Notes: generated by a model not told the origin, from the letters alone. Shown: positions 34,103 to 45,584, numbered from the stretch's first letter. The stretch is DNA of 64,000 bases from an uncultured Rhodospirillales bacterium (GCA_903835235.1 CAILMF010000015.1:62001-126000); one strand, 5' to 3'. Numbers and translations are program-made.

Positions 34103-35074
34103 CTATCCCGGCTGCAACCCCGCAGCCGTCACCGCTTCCGCCAGCCGCGCGCGTTCCGCCTGGATGAAGCCGCGCAGCTCCGCCGCGGAGCCACCCAGCG
34201 CTTCGCCGCCCAGCCGGGCGAACAGGGCGCGCACCTCCGGCTCGGCGGTTGCGGCGCGGGCGGCCTCGCCGATGCGCGCCAGCGCCGGGGCCGGCGTGCC
34301 GGCGGGCGCCAGCAGGGCGAACCAGTTGGACATGTCGAAGCCCGGCAAGCCCAGCTCCGCCAGGGTCGGCACCTCCGGCGCCGCGGCGCTGCGCCGGGCG
34401 GTGGAAACCGCCAGGATGCGCAACTGCCCGCTGCGCACCAGCGGCAGGATCGCGGGCAGCCCGGCGAAGATCATGTCGACCTGGCCGGAAGCGGCATCCG
34501 TCACCGCCTGGCCGGTGCCGCGATAGGGCACGTGCAGCAGGCGCACGCCCGCGCGGGCCGCGAACAGCTCGCCGGTCAGGTGGTTGATGGTGCCGCTGCC
34601 GGAGGAGGAGAAGCTCAGGGACCGGCGCCGCGCCAGCGCCACCAGCCCCGGCAGGTCGGCCGCCGGCAGCGCCGCATGCACCGCCAGCACAATGGGGGTG
34701 ATGCCGCAGAGGGTGATCGGCGTGAAGTCGCGGTCGACGTCGTAGGGCAGCGCCTTCTGCACCAGCGGCTGCACGCTGATCTCGGTGCCGGAGGCGAAGA
34801 GCAGGGTATGGCCATCCGCGGCGGCCTGGGCCACCGCCTGGGCGCCGATGGCCCCGGTGCCGCCGCTGCGGTTTTCCACCGCCACCGGCACACCCAGGCG
34901 CGGCTGCATGTGCTGCGCCACGCCGCGCGCCATCAGGTCCGCGGCGCCGCCGGGGGCATAGGCCACCACCAGCCGCAGCGGCCGGTCCGGAAAGCCCTGG
35001 GCCTGGGCCCGCGGCGCGGCCAGCACGACCGGCGCCGCCAGCAGCCAGCGCCGCCCCGTTCTGCCTGGATTCAT
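34103..35074 (-). CDS. Tripartite tricarboxylate transporter substrate-binding protein (Bug/TctC family)
   Basis: 323 residues. Signal peptide (GRRWLLAAPVVLAAPRAQA) then Bug marks: LVVAYAPGGAADLMARGVA, VENRSGGTGAIGAQAV and HVPYRGTGQAVTDAASG. Orphan binding protein with no membrane partner in the window. It is divergent from the biotin carboxylase gene across a 193-base gap that holds no recognisable site, and convergent with the TauD gene. Confidence 0.92.
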   Translation of the reverse strand: MNPGRTGRRWLLAAPVVLAAPRAQAQGFPDRPLRLVVAYAPGGAADLMARGVAQHMQPRLGVPVAVENRSGGTGAIGAQAVAQAAADGHTLLFASGTEISVQPLVQKALPYDVDRDFTPITLCGITPIVLAVHAALPAADLPGLVALARRRSLSFSSSGSGTINHLTGELFAARAGVRLLHVPYRGTGQAVTDAASGQVDMIFAGLPAILPLVRSGQLRILAVSTARRSAAAPEVPTLAELGLPGFDMSNWFALLAPAGTPAPALARIGEAARAATAEPEVRALFARLGGEALGGSAAELRGFIQAERARLAEAVTAAGLQPG

Positions 35075-35267
35075 GGTGGACCAGATGCCTCCCGCCCTGT
35101 GCCGCGAGCATGCGGCAGCGTCGCGGTCGGCTCAAGCGCCATGCCCGCGCCATTGTACCGGTTGCCAGCAGCGGCGCTGCGGCCAGGGCGGGTTCAGGCA
35201 TGGCTTGTACTGCGCCATTGCCGCTGCTCGAATGCCGGCAGGAAACGCCAGAGAAGCACGTAGCCGG

Positions 35268-36629
35268 ATGCCCGAGTCGTCACTCCCTTTCCGCAGCGTG
35301 CTGGTGGCGAACCGGGGCGCGGTGGCGGCGCGCGTCATCCGCGCGGTCAAGGCGCTGGGCCTGCGGGCCATCGCGGTGCATTCGGAAGCCGATGCCGGCG
35401 CCCCCTATCTGGCCGAAGCCGATGCCGTCCACGCCATCGGCCCCGCCCCGGCGCGAGAGAGCTACCTGAACCAGGACCGGCTGCTGGAGCTGGCGCGCGC
35501 CGCCGGCGCCGATGCGCTGCACCCCGGCTATGGCTTCCTGTCGGAGAATGCCGGCTTCGCCACCCGGGTGGAGGCGACGGGCCTGACCTTCATCGGCCCC
35601 GCGCCGCGCTGGCTGGCGGCGATGGGCGAGAAGACCGAGGCGCGGGCGCTGATGGCGCGGCATGGCATGCCCGTGGCCGCTGGCTCCGGCCTGCTGCCGG
35701 ATGACGCGGCGGCGGTGCTGGCGGCCGGCCGCGGCATCGGCTTTCCGGTGCTGGTCAAGCCGGCCGCCGGGGGTGGCGGCATCGGCATGCTGGCGGCGGC
35801 GGACGAAGCGGCGCTGCTGGCCGCGGTGGAGCGCGCGCGGGCCCTGGCTGGGCGCAGCTTCGGCGATGCCGGGGTCTATCTGGAACGCCTGGTCGAGCGC
35901 CCGCGCCATGTCGAGTTCCAGGTGCTGGGCGACCGCCACGGCCAGGTGCGCCACGTGTTCGAGCGCGACTGCTCGGTGCAGCGGCGGCACCAGAAGGTGC
36001 TGGAGGAATCGCCGGCACCGATGCTGCCGCGCCCGCAGGCGACGGCGATGGCCGAGCAGGCCGCCGCGGTGCTGGCCAGGCTGGGCTACGACAACATCGG
36101 CACGGTGGAGATGCTGCTGGGCGCCGATGGCAGCTTCATCTTCCTGGAGATGAACACCCGCCTGCAGGTGGAGCACGGCGTGACCGAGATGGTGACCGGC
36201 CTGGACCTGGTGGCGGCGATGATCCGCCTGGCCGGCGGCGCCCGGCTGGAGCAGGTGCTGCCGGCGGCGATCGCGCTCAGCGGCCATGCGATCGAGGCGC
36301 GGGTCTATGCCGAGAACCCCGTCAACTTCTTCCCCTCGCCCGGGCCGCTCAACCGGTTCCGGCCGCCGCCGGCCGACGCTGGCCTGCGGGTGGAGACCGG
36401 CTATGCCGAGGGCATGGTCGTGACCCCCCACTACGACCCGATGCTGGCCAAGGTGATCGCCCATGCGCCGACGCGTGACGGCGCCATCGCCCGGCTGGAG
36501 GAGGCGCTGCACGGCTTCGAGGTGGCGGGCATCAGGACCAACATCCCCTTCCTGCACCGCGTGCTGGCCAGCGAGGCCTTCCGCGCCGGGCAGGTGCATA
36601 CCGGCCTGGCGCAGGAGCTGAAGGCCTGA
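35268..36629 (+). CDS. Biotin carboxylase subunit (AccC-like)
   Basis: 453 residues, the usual biotin-carboxylase length. ATP-grasp features include HPGYGFLSENAGFA, the Gly-rich PAAGGGGIGML, ERDCSVQRRHQKVLEE and the catalytic EMNTRLQVEHGVTE. The ATG at 35268 (MPESSLPF) lacks a strong ribosome site. It carboxylates biotin on a carrier, probably the 73-residue protein encoded 139 bases downstream. No carboxyltransferase gene is near, and the sequence departs from the housekeeping AccC, so this is likely a second, specialised carboxylase rather than the fatty-acid one. Confidence 0.9.
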   Translation: MPESSLPFRSVLVANRGAVAARVIRAVKALGLRAIAVHSEADAGAPYLAEADAVHAIGPAPARESYLNQDRLLELARAAGADALHPGYGFLSENAGFATRVEATGLTFIGPAPRWLAAMGEKTEARALMARHGMPVAAGSGLLPDDAAAVLAAGRGIGFPVLVKPAAGGGGIGMLAAADEAALLAAVERARALAGRSFGDAGVYLERLVERPRHVEFQVLGDRHGQVRHVFERDCSVQRRHQKVLEESPAPMLPRPQATAMAEQAAAVLARLGYDNIGTVEMLLGADGSFIFLEMNTRLQVEHGVTEMVTGLDLVAAMIRLAGGARLEQVLPAAIALSGHAIEARVYAENPVNFFPSPGPLNRFRPPPADAGLRVETGYAEGMVVTPHYDPMLAKVIAHAPTRDGAIARLEEALHGFEVAGIRTNIPFLHRVLASEAFRAGQVHTGLAQELKA

Positions 36630-36768
36630 TGCCCCGTATGATGCCAGCTTCCGGACGGCAGGCAGCCATGGCGCCTGATGGTACGCAGGCCGACGACACC
36701 GCCCGCCAGGGCCGGGGCGAGCGCGCGCCGGCACCCTGGCCCACAAGCTTCTGACCCCGAGGAACAAC

Positions 36769-36990
36769 ATGGCCGACCTTGCGATCAAGTCCGAGATTTC
36801 CGGCTCCGTCTGGAAGATCCTGAAGCAGCCCGGCGAGGCCGTGGCCGAGGAGGAGCCGGTGATGATCCTGGAATCCATGAAGATGGAAATCCCGGTCATG
36901 GCGCCCCGGGACGGCATCATCGCCTCCATCACCGTGGCCGAGGGTGATGCCGTGGCCGAGGACCAGGTGGTCGCCACCCTCGGCGGCTGA
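36769..36990 (+). CDS. Short biotin/lipoyl carrier protein
   Basis: 73 residues, a bare biotinyl domain without the Ala/Pro linker of AccB. The attachment lysine is Lys38 in ESMKMEIP, the canonical biotinylation motif. GAGGA lies six bases before the ATG. Together with the carboxylase upstream it resembles the YngHA/YngHB type pair of Bacillus, whose free-standing carrier is of about this size. The acceptor substrate is unknown. Confidence 0.92.
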   Translation: MADLAIKSEISGSVWKILKQPGEAVAEEEPVMILESMKMEIPVMAPRDGIIASITVAEGDAVAEDQVVATLGG

Positions 36991-37030
36991 TCCTCCGGCG
37001 TAGGCCGCAGCCCAAGCCTGCGGACAGCGC

Positions 37031-37070
37031 AAAAAAAAGCCGCGGCGCGCCACCAGGGGTACGCCGCGGC
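37031..37070 (-). terminator. Intrinsic terminator of glnA
   Basis: On the minus strand GCCGCGGCG and CGCCGCGGC form a perfect 9-bp stem with a 14-base loop, followed at once by eight T. This is a textbook Rho-independent terminator 35 bases after the glnA stop. Confidence 0.92.
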
Positions 37071-37104
37071 CATTGGTGCAGCGGCCGTCAGGCCGCCGCC
37101 GGCG

Positions 37105-38523
<1,419 letters not shown>

Positions 38524-38697
38524 GCTGATCCTGTTCCCCTGAATGTCCCGCCGAGCCCTTGGGGAGGGTTCGGCTGCAATGCCCCGTTGTTGACCTGGCG
38601 GAGGGCCGGGGCCCGGCCTCCGAGGCGTCCGTGCCGCGCATGCGCGGCCCGTTAGGATTGCCGGCGCCAGGGCCCAGGCCCCGGTGCCGGCTATTGG

Positions 38698-39463
<766 letters not shown>

Positions 39464-40684
39464 ATGCAGCCGCAGAACCACCTGCTTTCGGCCATTGGCA
39501 CCACCATCTTCACCGTGATGAGCGCGCTGGCGACCGAACACGGCGCCATCAACCTGGGCCAGGGCTTTCCGGATTACGACGGCCCCGAGGATGTGGTGAA
39601 GGCCGCCGCCGACGCCCTGCTGGATGGCCGCAACCAGTACCCGCCGATGACCGGCCTGCCGGAACTGCGCGCCGCCGTGGCCAGCCACGCCAAGCGCTTC
39701 TACGGCATCGAGGCCGACCCGAATGGCGAGGTCATCGTCACGTCAGGGGCGACCGAGGCGATTACCGCCTGCCTGATGGCGGTGCTGAACCCCGGCGACG
39801 AATGCGTGCTGATCGAGCCGCTCTACGACACCTACCTGCCGGTGGTGAAGCTGCTGGGCGCGATCCCGAAGCTGGTGCGGCTCAACCCGCCGGACTGGGC
39901 GCTGCCCCGCGCCGAGCTGGCCGCCGCCTTCGGCCCGAAGACCAAGGCGATCCTGTTCAACACGCCGATGAACCCCTGCGGCAAGGTGTTCACGCGGGAG
40001 GAACTGGAGTTCATCGCCGGGCTGGTGGCCAAGCACGACTGCTACGCGATCTGCGACGAGGTCTACGAGCACCTGGTGTTCGACGGCATGCCGCATATTC
40101 CGCTGATGACCCTGCCGGGCATGCGGGAGCGCTGCATGCGGATCGGCAGCGCCGGCAAGACCTTCAGCCTGACGGGCTGGAAGGTGGGCTACATCACCTG
40201 CGACCGCAGCCTGGCCGCCAACGTGGCCAAGGCGCACCAGAACCTCACCTTCACCACCGCGCCCAACCTGCAGCGCGGCGTGGCGGTGGGGCTGATGAAG
40301 GACGACAGCTACTTCCAAGGCCTCAGCACCAGCCTGCAGGCCAAGCGGGACCGGCTGGGCGCGGGGCTGAAGAAGCTCGGCTTCGGCGTGCTGGACAGCA
40401 AGGGCAGCTACTTCATCACCACGGATTTCCGCCCGCTGGGCTTCAACGGGGATGACGTGGCGTTCTGTCGCACCCTGACGACCGAGGCCAAGGTGACCGC
40501 CATTCCGGTGACGGCCTTCTATGCCGACCGCGCCGATTCCGGCGACGAGGGCCCCGACGCCCCCAGCCACTACGCCCGCTTCGCCTTCTGCAAGGCCGAC
40601 CATCTGCTGGACGAGGCGCTGGAGCGCATGCGCGTGTGGTTGGAAGCACGCGGCCAGTTGACGGCAGCCGTCGGCAGGGGGTAG
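39464..40684 (+). CDS. PLP-dependent aminotransferase, class I/II
   Basis: 406 residues from the ATG at 39464, just after a TTG. Fold-type I motifs: INLGQGFPDYDGPEDV at the N-terminus, NTPMNPCGKVF, CDEVYEHLVFDG and the PLP lysine in SAGKTFSLTGWKVGY. The sequence style is that of the methionine/kynurenine aminotransferase subgroup (YbdL/KAT-like), but amino-acid specificity cannot be set by eye. It is divergent from glnB and followed by tRNA-His. Confidence 0.92.
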   Translation: MQPQNHLLSAIGTTIFTVMSALATEHGAINLGQGFPDYDGPEDVVKAAADALLDGRNQYPPMTGLPELRAAVASHAKRFYGIEADPNGEVIVTSGATEAITACLMAVLNPGDECVLIEPLYDTYLPVVKLLGAIPKLVRLNPPDWALPRAELAAAFGPKTKAILFNTPMNPCGKVFTREELEFIAGLVAKHDCYAICDEVYEHLVFDGMPHIPLMTLPGMRERCMRIGSAGKTFSLTGWKVGYITCDRSLAANVAKAHQNLTFTTAPNLQRGVAVGLMKDDSYFQGLSTSLQAKRDRLGAGLKKLGFGVLDSKGSYFITTDFRPLGFNGDDVAFCRTLTTEAKVTAIPVTAFYADRADSGDEGPDAPSHYARFAFCKADHLLDEALERMRVWLEARGQLTAAVGRG

Positions 40685-40700
40685 TACCCGCGCCCTGTGT

Positions 40701-40777
40701 GGCGGCCTTAGCTCAGCTGGCAGAGCGTCGGCTTGTGGTGCCGAATGTCACGGGTTCGAGCCCCGTAGGTCGCCCCA
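40701..40777 (+). tRNA. tRNA-His (anticodon GTG)
   Basis: A full cloverleaf folds: acceptor GCGGCCT (40702-40708) with AGGTCGC, one G-U pair; D-arm GCTCAGCTGGCAGAGC; anticodon stem TCGGC/GCCGA with loop TTGTGGT and anticodon GTG at 40735-40737; T-arm CGGGTTCGAGCCCCG. The extra 5' G at 40701 opposite discriminator C is the identity mark of histidine tRNA. CCA is encoded (40775-40777). Confidence 0.97.
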
Positions 40778-40850
40778 GATTTCCTCCCCCCGCTTTCCCT
40801 CGACGCCGCATGGCGGCAGGATGGGCGGCATCCAAGGGAGGGTTTCCAAC

Positions 40851-41636
40851 ATGCAGCTTTCAGTCGCGGGCCGTGGCGCGCTCATCACCGGTGGGTCCAA
40901 GGGCCTGGGCCTTGCCATGGCCAAGGCCTTCGCCCAGGCGGGCGGCGATGTCGCCATGGTGGCGCGCGGGGCCGAATCGCTGGCGAGTGCGGAAGCCGAG
41001 GTGAAGGCCGCGGCACCGGGCGTGAAGGTCATCGGCATCTCCGCCGACATCAGCACCGCCGCCGGCTGCGAGGCCGCCTTCAAGGCCGCCGCCGCCCACA
41101 TGGGCAAGGTCGACATCCTCATCAACAACGCCGGCACCAGCCAGCGCGGCGCCTTCCTCAACGTCTCCGACGAGCTGTGGCAGCACGACCTGGACCTGAA
41201 GCTCTTCGCCGCCGTCCGTCTCTCGCGCATGGCGATTCCAGGCATGACCGAGCGCAAGTGGGGCCGGATCATCAACGTGCTGAACATCGGCGCCAAGGCC
41301 CCGCCGGCCGAGGGCGCGCCCACCGCCGTCTCCCGCGCCGCCGGCATGGCGCTGACCAAGGTGATCGCCAACGAGGTGGCCAGGCACAACATCCTGGTGA
41401 ACGCGCTGCTGGTCGGGATCATCGAGAGCGACCAGTGGGTCCGCCGCCACGCCACCGAGCAGCGCAACATCACCTGGGAGGAATGGAAGGCCGAGATGGG
41501 CAAGCCGGTGCCGATGGGCCGCCTGGGCAAGGCCGAGGAATTCGCCGCCACCGCGCTGTTCCTGTGCAGCGAGCAGGGCGGCTACGTCACCGGCACCGCC
41601 ATCAACGTGGATGGCGGCCGCAGCCCGGTCGTCTGA
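40851..41636 (+). CDS. SDR-fold protein lacking the usual catalytic Tyr and Lys
   Basis: 261 residues from the ATG at 40851, which follows AAGGGAGGG. The Rossmann part is intact (TGGSKGLG at 13-20, LINNAG, and VTGTAINVDGG at the end). Where other SDRs have YxxxK, this one reads T158-A-V-S-R162, and the Ser of the triad is replaced in INVLNIG. Either the reaction is not the classical redox one or a diverged triad is used. Divergent SDRs with this feature are known in proteobacteria, but function is not established. Confidence 0.85.
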   Translation: MQLSVAGRGALITGGSKGLGLAMAKAFAQAGGDVAMVARGAESLASAEAEVKAAAPGVKVIGISADISTAAGCEAAFKAAAAHMGKVDILINNAGTSQRGAFLNVSDELWQHDLDLKLFAAVRLSRMAIPGMTERKWGRIINVLNIGAKAPPAEGAPTAVSRAAGMALTKVIANEVARHNILVNALLVGIIESDQWVRRHATEQRNITWEEWKAEMGKPVPMGRLGKAEEFAATALFLCSEQGGYVTGTAINVDGGRSPVV

Positions 41637-41763
41637 AGCCGGGCTTTCCAGGCCCAGCCGGGCGGCGGTTCAGGCCGCCCGGCCGCGCCGCCGCGCCGGC
41701 CAGGCCAACCTGGCTGCAGGAAGGTGCTGGACCGGCGGGCCGCATCCCCCATATGCCCCTGTC

Positions 41764-42534
41764 ATGGAATGGCAGGCCCCCGCCGTGGTGCTCGGCACCC
41801 GCCCCTTCGGCGAGTCGGGCCTTCTGGTATCGCTGTTGACCGAAGCCCATGGCCGCCATGCCGGCCTGGCCAAGGGTGGGTCCAGCCGTGCCCAGGCACC
41901 GGTCTGGCAGGGCGGCAACCTGGTGGAGGCGCGCTGGGTCGGCCGCCTGGCCGACCAGCTGGGCGCGATTTCCGCGGAGATGGTGCACCCTGCGGCGGCC
42001 CTGGCCATGGAGGACCCGCTGGCGCTGGCGCTGCTTTCCGCCGCCTGCGCGCTGGCGGAAACCGCGCTGCCGGAGCGGCAGGCGCATCCGCGGGTGTTCC
42101 ACGGCCTGGTTTCGCTGCTGGCGCGGCTGCCGGGTGGGGCGCGGGCGCTGATCCCTGACTATGTCCGCTGGGAAGCCCTGCTGCTGGAGGAGATCGGCTA
42201 TGGCATGGACCTTACCGCCTGCGCGCTGACCGGCGTGGCGGAGGACCTGGCCTGGGTCTCCCCGCGCACCGGCCGGGCCGTGGCGGCGGCGGCCGGCGAG
42301 CCCTGGCGCGACCGTCTGCTGCCGCTGCCGGCCTTCCTGCTGGCCGAGGATCGGGCCGGCGCCAATGACCCCTCCGGCCCGGCGGACTGGCTGGCGGGGA
42401 TGCGGTTGACCGGGCATTTTCTGGGACGGGATGCCTATGGAAACCAGAACAAAGCGCTACCAAACGGGCGCATGATGCTGCTAGACAGGATAGCTGGGCT
42501 GGCAGCCGACTCGGTGCGAGGAATAGATGCCTGA
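41764..42534 (+). CDS. recO: DNA repair protein RecO
   Basis: 256 residues from the ATG at 41764 (MEWQAPAVVLGTRPFGESGLLVSLLT). N-terminal OB-fold, then the helical region with GARALIPDYVRWEALLLEEIGYGMDL and a C-terminus with LTGHFLGRDAYGNQNKALPNGR, typical of alphaproteobacterial RecO. It helps load RecA at gaps in the RecFOR pathway. No good ribosome site was seen, so the start is moderately certain. It overlaps parC by eight bases. Confidence 0.93.
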   Translation: MEWQAPAVVLGTRPFGESGLLVSLLTEAHGRHAGLAKGGSSRAQAPVWQGGNLVEARWVGRLADQLGAISAEMVHPAAALAMEDPLALALLSAACALAETALPERQAHPRVFHGLVSLLARLPGGARALIPDYVRWEALLLEEIGYGMDLTACALTGVAEDLAWVSPRTGRAVAAAAGEPWRDRLLPLPAFLLAEDRAGANDPSGPADWLAGMRLTGHFLGRDAYGNQNKALPNGRMMLLDRIAGLAADSVRGIDA

Positions 42535-44761
42535 CGATATCATGACGCCCCCCGAGGGCGGCGACATCCGCGACACCCGCCTGGCCGAAGCCCTGGGCGA
42601 GCGCTACCTGGCCTATGCGATGTCGACCATCACCTCGCGCTCCCTGCCGGACGTGCGGGACGGGTTGAAGCCGGTGCATCGGCGGCTGCTCTGGGCGATG
42701 CACCAGCTGAAGCTGGACCCTGACGCCGGCTTCAAGAAATGCGCCCGCATCGTCGGCGACGTGATGGGCAAGTACCACCCGCATGGCGATTCCAGCATCT
42801 ATGAGGCCCTGGTCCGCCAGGCGCAGGATTTTGCCGCGCGGTATCCACTGGTCGATGGCCAGGGCAATTTCGGCAATATCGATGGCGATAACGCCGCGGC
42901 CATGCGGTACACCGAAGCCCGGCTGACCGATGTTGCCCAGGCGATGCTCCAGGGCATCGACGAGAACACGGTCGATTTCCGCGCCACCTATGACGGCGAG
43001 GAGAACGAGCCGGTGGTGTTGCCGGCGGCCTTCCCGAACCTGCTGGCCAATGGCGCCAGCGGCATCGCGGTGGGCATGGCGACTTCCATTCCCCCGCACA
43101 ATGCCGGCGAACTCTGCGGCGCGGCGCTGGAGCTGATCCGCAACCCCGCCGCCACGGTGGACGACCTGCTGGTCCATATCCCCGGCCCGGACTTTCCGAC
43201 CGGCGGCATCCTGGTGGAACCCAAGGCTGCGATCCGGGAGGCCTATGAGACCGGCCGCGGCGGCTTCCGCATGCGCGCCCGCTGGCACAAGGAAGACGCC
43301 AAGCAGGGCACCTGGCGGATCATCGTCACCGAAATCCCCTACCAGGTGCAGAAGTCCAAGCTGATCGAGCAGATCGCCCTGCTGCTGGACGAGAAGAAGC
43401 TGCCGCTGCTGGCCGATATCCGCGACGAGAGCACCGATGTGATCCGCCTGGTGATCGAGCCGAAGTCCCGCACCGTGGACCCCGCGGTGCTGATGGAGAC
43501 GATGTTCCGCGCCACCCAGCTGGAAAGCCGGTTCAGCCTGAACATGAACGTGCTGGACGCCGACCGCACCCCCCGGGTGATGGGGCTGAAGGAGGTGCTG
43601 CGCTGCTGGCTGGACCACCGCCACGTGGTGCTGCTGCGCCGCACGGAACACCGGCTGGCCGCGATCGCCCGGCGGCTGGAGATCCTCGACGGCTACCTCA
43701 TCGTCTATCTCAACCTGGACGAGGTGATCCGCATCGTCCGCGAGGAGGACAAGCCGAAGGAGGCCCTGATGGCCACCTTCAGTTTGTCCGAAACCCAGGC
43801 CAACGCCATTCTGGACATGCGGCTGCGGGCGCTGCGCAAGCTGGAAGAGATGGAAATCCGCAAGGAACACCGGAAGCTCTCGGCGGAACAGAAGTCGCTG
43901 CAGGGCCTGATGGGCAGCGACAGCAAGCGCTGGGCCGCCATTTCGTCCGAAATCGAGGCAACCCGCACCAAATTCGGCGACGGCGCGCTGGGCCGCCGCC
44001 GCACCGAGGCGGGCGTGCTGCTGCCGGCGGTGCTGATCGACGAGGCCAGCTTCGTCGAGCGCGAGCCGATCACGGTGATTTTGTCCGAAAAGGGCTGGGT
44101 CCGCGCGCAGAAGGGCCACATCGCCGAGGATGCCGAGCTGCGCTTCAAGGAAGGCGACAGCCTGCACACCTGGCTGCACGCGGAAACCACGGACCGGATC
44201 ATCCTGTTTGCCAGCAACGGCAAGGCGTATACCTTGAAGGCGGACAGCATTCCGCGCGGCCGCGGCGATGGCCAGCCGGTGCGGCTGCTGCTGGATATCG
44301 GCACTGACGACGGCATCCTGACCGCGCATGTCCACAAGGACGCCACGCGCTTCCTGCTGGCCAGCGAGGATGGCAAGGGCTTCCTGGTCAAGGGCGAGGA
44401 GATGCTGGCCGAGAAGCGCACCGGCAAGCAGGTGCTGGCGCTGGAAGCCGGCAAGCGCGCCATGCACTGCGTGCCGGCCGAGGGCGATACCGTCGCGGTC
44501 ATCGGCAGCAACCGCAAGCTGCTGGTCTTCCCGGCCGAGCAGCTGCCGGAAATGACCCGCGGCAAGGGCGTGCAGTTGCAGACCTACCGCGACGGCGGGC
44601 TTTCGGACGTGCAGGTGTTCGACCGCAAGGTCGGCCTGCGCTGGAAATACGGCAGCGGCGTGCGGCTGGAGACCGACCTGCGGGAATGGCGCGGCAACCG
44701 CGCCGGCGCCGGCAAGCAGCCGCCACAGGGCTTTCCGCGCAGCAACCGCTTCGAGGGGTAG
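42527..44761 (+). CDS. parC: DNA topoisomerase IV subunit A
   Basis: 744 residues. Catalytic Tyr128 is in [11 protein letters not shown]; the quinolone-determining region [14 protein letters not shown] has Ser89 and Glu93, the unmodified residues. The breakage-reunion domain is followed by a shortened C-terminal beta-pinwheel with repeats near 520-720. With ParE it decatenates daughter chromosomes. GAGGAATAG precedes the ATG, which lies inside the 3' end of recO. No U-tract terminator follows it. Confidence 0.96.
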   Translation: MPDDIMTPPEGGDIRDTRLAEALGERYLAYAMSTITSRSLPDVRDGLKPVHRRLLWAMHQLKLDPDAGFKKCARIVGDVMGKYHPHGDSSIYEALVRQAQDFAARYPLVDGQGNFGNIDGDNAAAMRYTEARLTDVAQAMLQGIDENTVDFRATYDGEENEPVVLPAAFPNLLANGASGIAVGMATSIPPHNAGELCGAALELIRNPAATVDDLLVHIPGPDFPTGGILVEPKAAIREAYETGRGGFRMRARWHKEDAKQGTWRIIVTEIPYQVQKSKLIEQIALLLDEKKLPLLADIRDESTDVIRLVIEPKSRTVDPAVLMETMFRATQLESRFSLNMNVLDADRTPRVMGLKEVLRCWLDHRHVVLLRRTEHRLAAIARRLEILDGYLIVYLNLDEVIRIVREEDKPKEALMATFSLSETQANAILDMRLRALRKLEEMEIRKEHRKLSAEQKSLQGLMGSDSKRWAAISSEIEATRTKFGDGALGRRRTEAGVLLPAVLIDEASFVEREPITVILSEKGWVRAQKGHIAEDAELRFKEGDSLHTWLHAETTDRIILFASNGKAYTLKADSIPRGRGDGQPVRLLLDIGTDDGILTAHVHKDATRFLLASEDGKGFLVKGEEMLAEKRTGKQVLALEAGKRAMHCVPAEGDTVAVIGSNRKLLVFPAEQLPEMTRGKGVQLQTYRDGGLSDVQVFDRKVGLRWKYGSGVRLETDLREWRGNRAGAGKQPPQGFPRSNRFEG

Positions 44762-44920
44762 GGCAGGCCGTGCCGGGCCGCGGGAGTTGCGGGCCGGTCA
44801 GCCGGTGCCGGCCGGAGCCTGTCAGCCGCGCAGGGGTGGCGTGGCGGCTGCGCGCGAAAGACGACGCATACGGGTCATCATTTTTGATGGCCCGTCTGAC
44901 AGCCCCCAGGCTGTTGCGTG

Positions 44921-44975
44921 GGCGGCGAGTTCAAGCCGCCGGTGATCCCACCGGCGATGATCAGACGCTGGAACA
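44921..44975 (-). repeat. Dispersed repeat family 2, copy 1
   Basis: About 50 bases around the inverted pair GCCGGTG / CACCGGC. The plus strand includes CACCGGCGATGATCAGACG, which matches the minus strand of the copies at 55387 and 61326 at most positions. Confidence 0.7.
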
Positions 44976-45029
44976 CCATGCGCCCTGTCGAGCGCAGCCC
45001 GTGCGCCATGACCTGTTGCAACCGGAGCA

Positions 45030-45069
45030 GGCAATCCGTTCTGGTGCTTCGATCAGAACGGATGTTGCC
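45030..45069. repeat. Dispersed hairpin repeat family 1, copy B
   Basis: GGCAATCCGTTCTG, a loop containing GCTTCGATC, then CAGAACGGA-TG-TTGCC: a strong hairpin directly next to the stop codon (45070) of the Cys-rich gene, so on the minus strand it is placed as a terminator. It shares both arms with copy C at 59003. Confidence 0.75.
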
Positions 45070-45414
45070 CTAAGGGTTCGGCCGGCATTGGCCGGAGGCA
45101 CCCGGCGGCGCGCCTTGCGCGGTCACGCAGCGCTGGTCGCTGGGGCAGGACAGCGGCGGGAAGACCGTCAGGTTGCAGCGCTGCGGCGCGGGCTCGCAGG
45201 TGCCGCCGGCGCCGACCAGGGGCGGGCTGCCAGGCGGCTGCGGGGCGATGCGGCATTCCAGCCCCTCCCGGCAGAGCGTGGGGGGCCAGGTGGTGCCGTT
45301 GCAGTATTCGCCCTGGCCGGCATAGCGCGGCTGGGGTGGCTGCGGGCGCTGCGGCTGCGCCAGCGCCACGCCGGCCAGCAGCGTCAGCGCCATGGTGATG
45401 ATGATGCCCCGCAT
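45070..45414 (-). CDS. Secreted Cys-rich protein made of two four-Cys modules
   Basis: 114 residues from the ATG at 45414. Signal peptide MRGIIITMALTLLAGVALA, a short Pro/Gln-rich spacer, then eight Cys. They form two modules with the same spacing: C38-x9-C48-x5-C54-x18-C73 and C80-x9-C90-x5-C96-x13-C110, each with a conserved Asn after the first Cys, a Pro-Pro before the second and Gly-x-Cys-x-Pro at the end. Four disulfides in the periplasm or outside the cell are likely. No family is recognised with confidence. Confidence 0.82.
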   Translation of the reverse strand: MRGIIITMALTLLAGVALAQPQRPQPPQPRYAGQGEYCNGTTWPPTLCREGLECRIAPQPPGSPPLVGAGGTCEPAPQRCNLTVFPPLSCPSDQRCVTAQGAPPGASGQCRPNP

Positions 45415-45441
45415 GATGGCCCCCGGCTTCGATGCCAGGTT

Positions 45442-45489
45442 AGAGCAATATGCCGTCAGATGGAACCATCTGAACGAATTTCTTGCTCT
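45442..45489. repeat. Dispersed hairpin repeat, family 1-related, copy D
   Basis: AGAGCAA, then TCAGATGG-AA-CCATCTGA, then TTGCTCT: a long nested hairpin between bpt and the Cys-rich gene. Its core differs from copies A-C, but the outer GCAA/TTGC frame and overall size agree. Similar GAGCAA...TTGCTC elements are common between genes in alphaproteobacteria. Confidence 0.7.
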
Positions 45490-45584
45490 GGATTCAATGA
45501 CTTCTGGAACCTGAGCCGCGTCCAGGTGGGCGCAGCCTGCGATGGCACGACCCGCCCCGGCATGCACCGGCGCTGCCTGCGTGC

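Larger units (their letters stand above)
44762..45069. other. 308-base convergent intergenic region carrying three hairpins
   Basis: The region lies between parC (+) and the Cys-rich gene (-) and has no gene. It holds a hairpin at 44870-44895 (arms ACGGGTCATCA and TGATGGCCCGT with one G-U pair and a TTTT loop), a family 2 repeat at 44921-44975 and a family 1 repeat at 45030-45069. Both neighbours may terminate here. Confidence 0.6.

Noticed and set aside
36991-37104. Terminator for the biotin carrier gene on the plus strand
   Set aside because: The hairpin at 37039-37070 has its T-tract only on the minus strand, so it serves glnA.
42212-44467. A 751-codon minus-strand frame opposite parC and recO
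   Set aside because: parC is unambiguous by its catalytic and QRDR motifs; the reverse frame has no motif.
42527-44761. Quinolone-resistance substitutions in parC
   Set aside because: The key positions are the unmodified Ser89 and Glu93.
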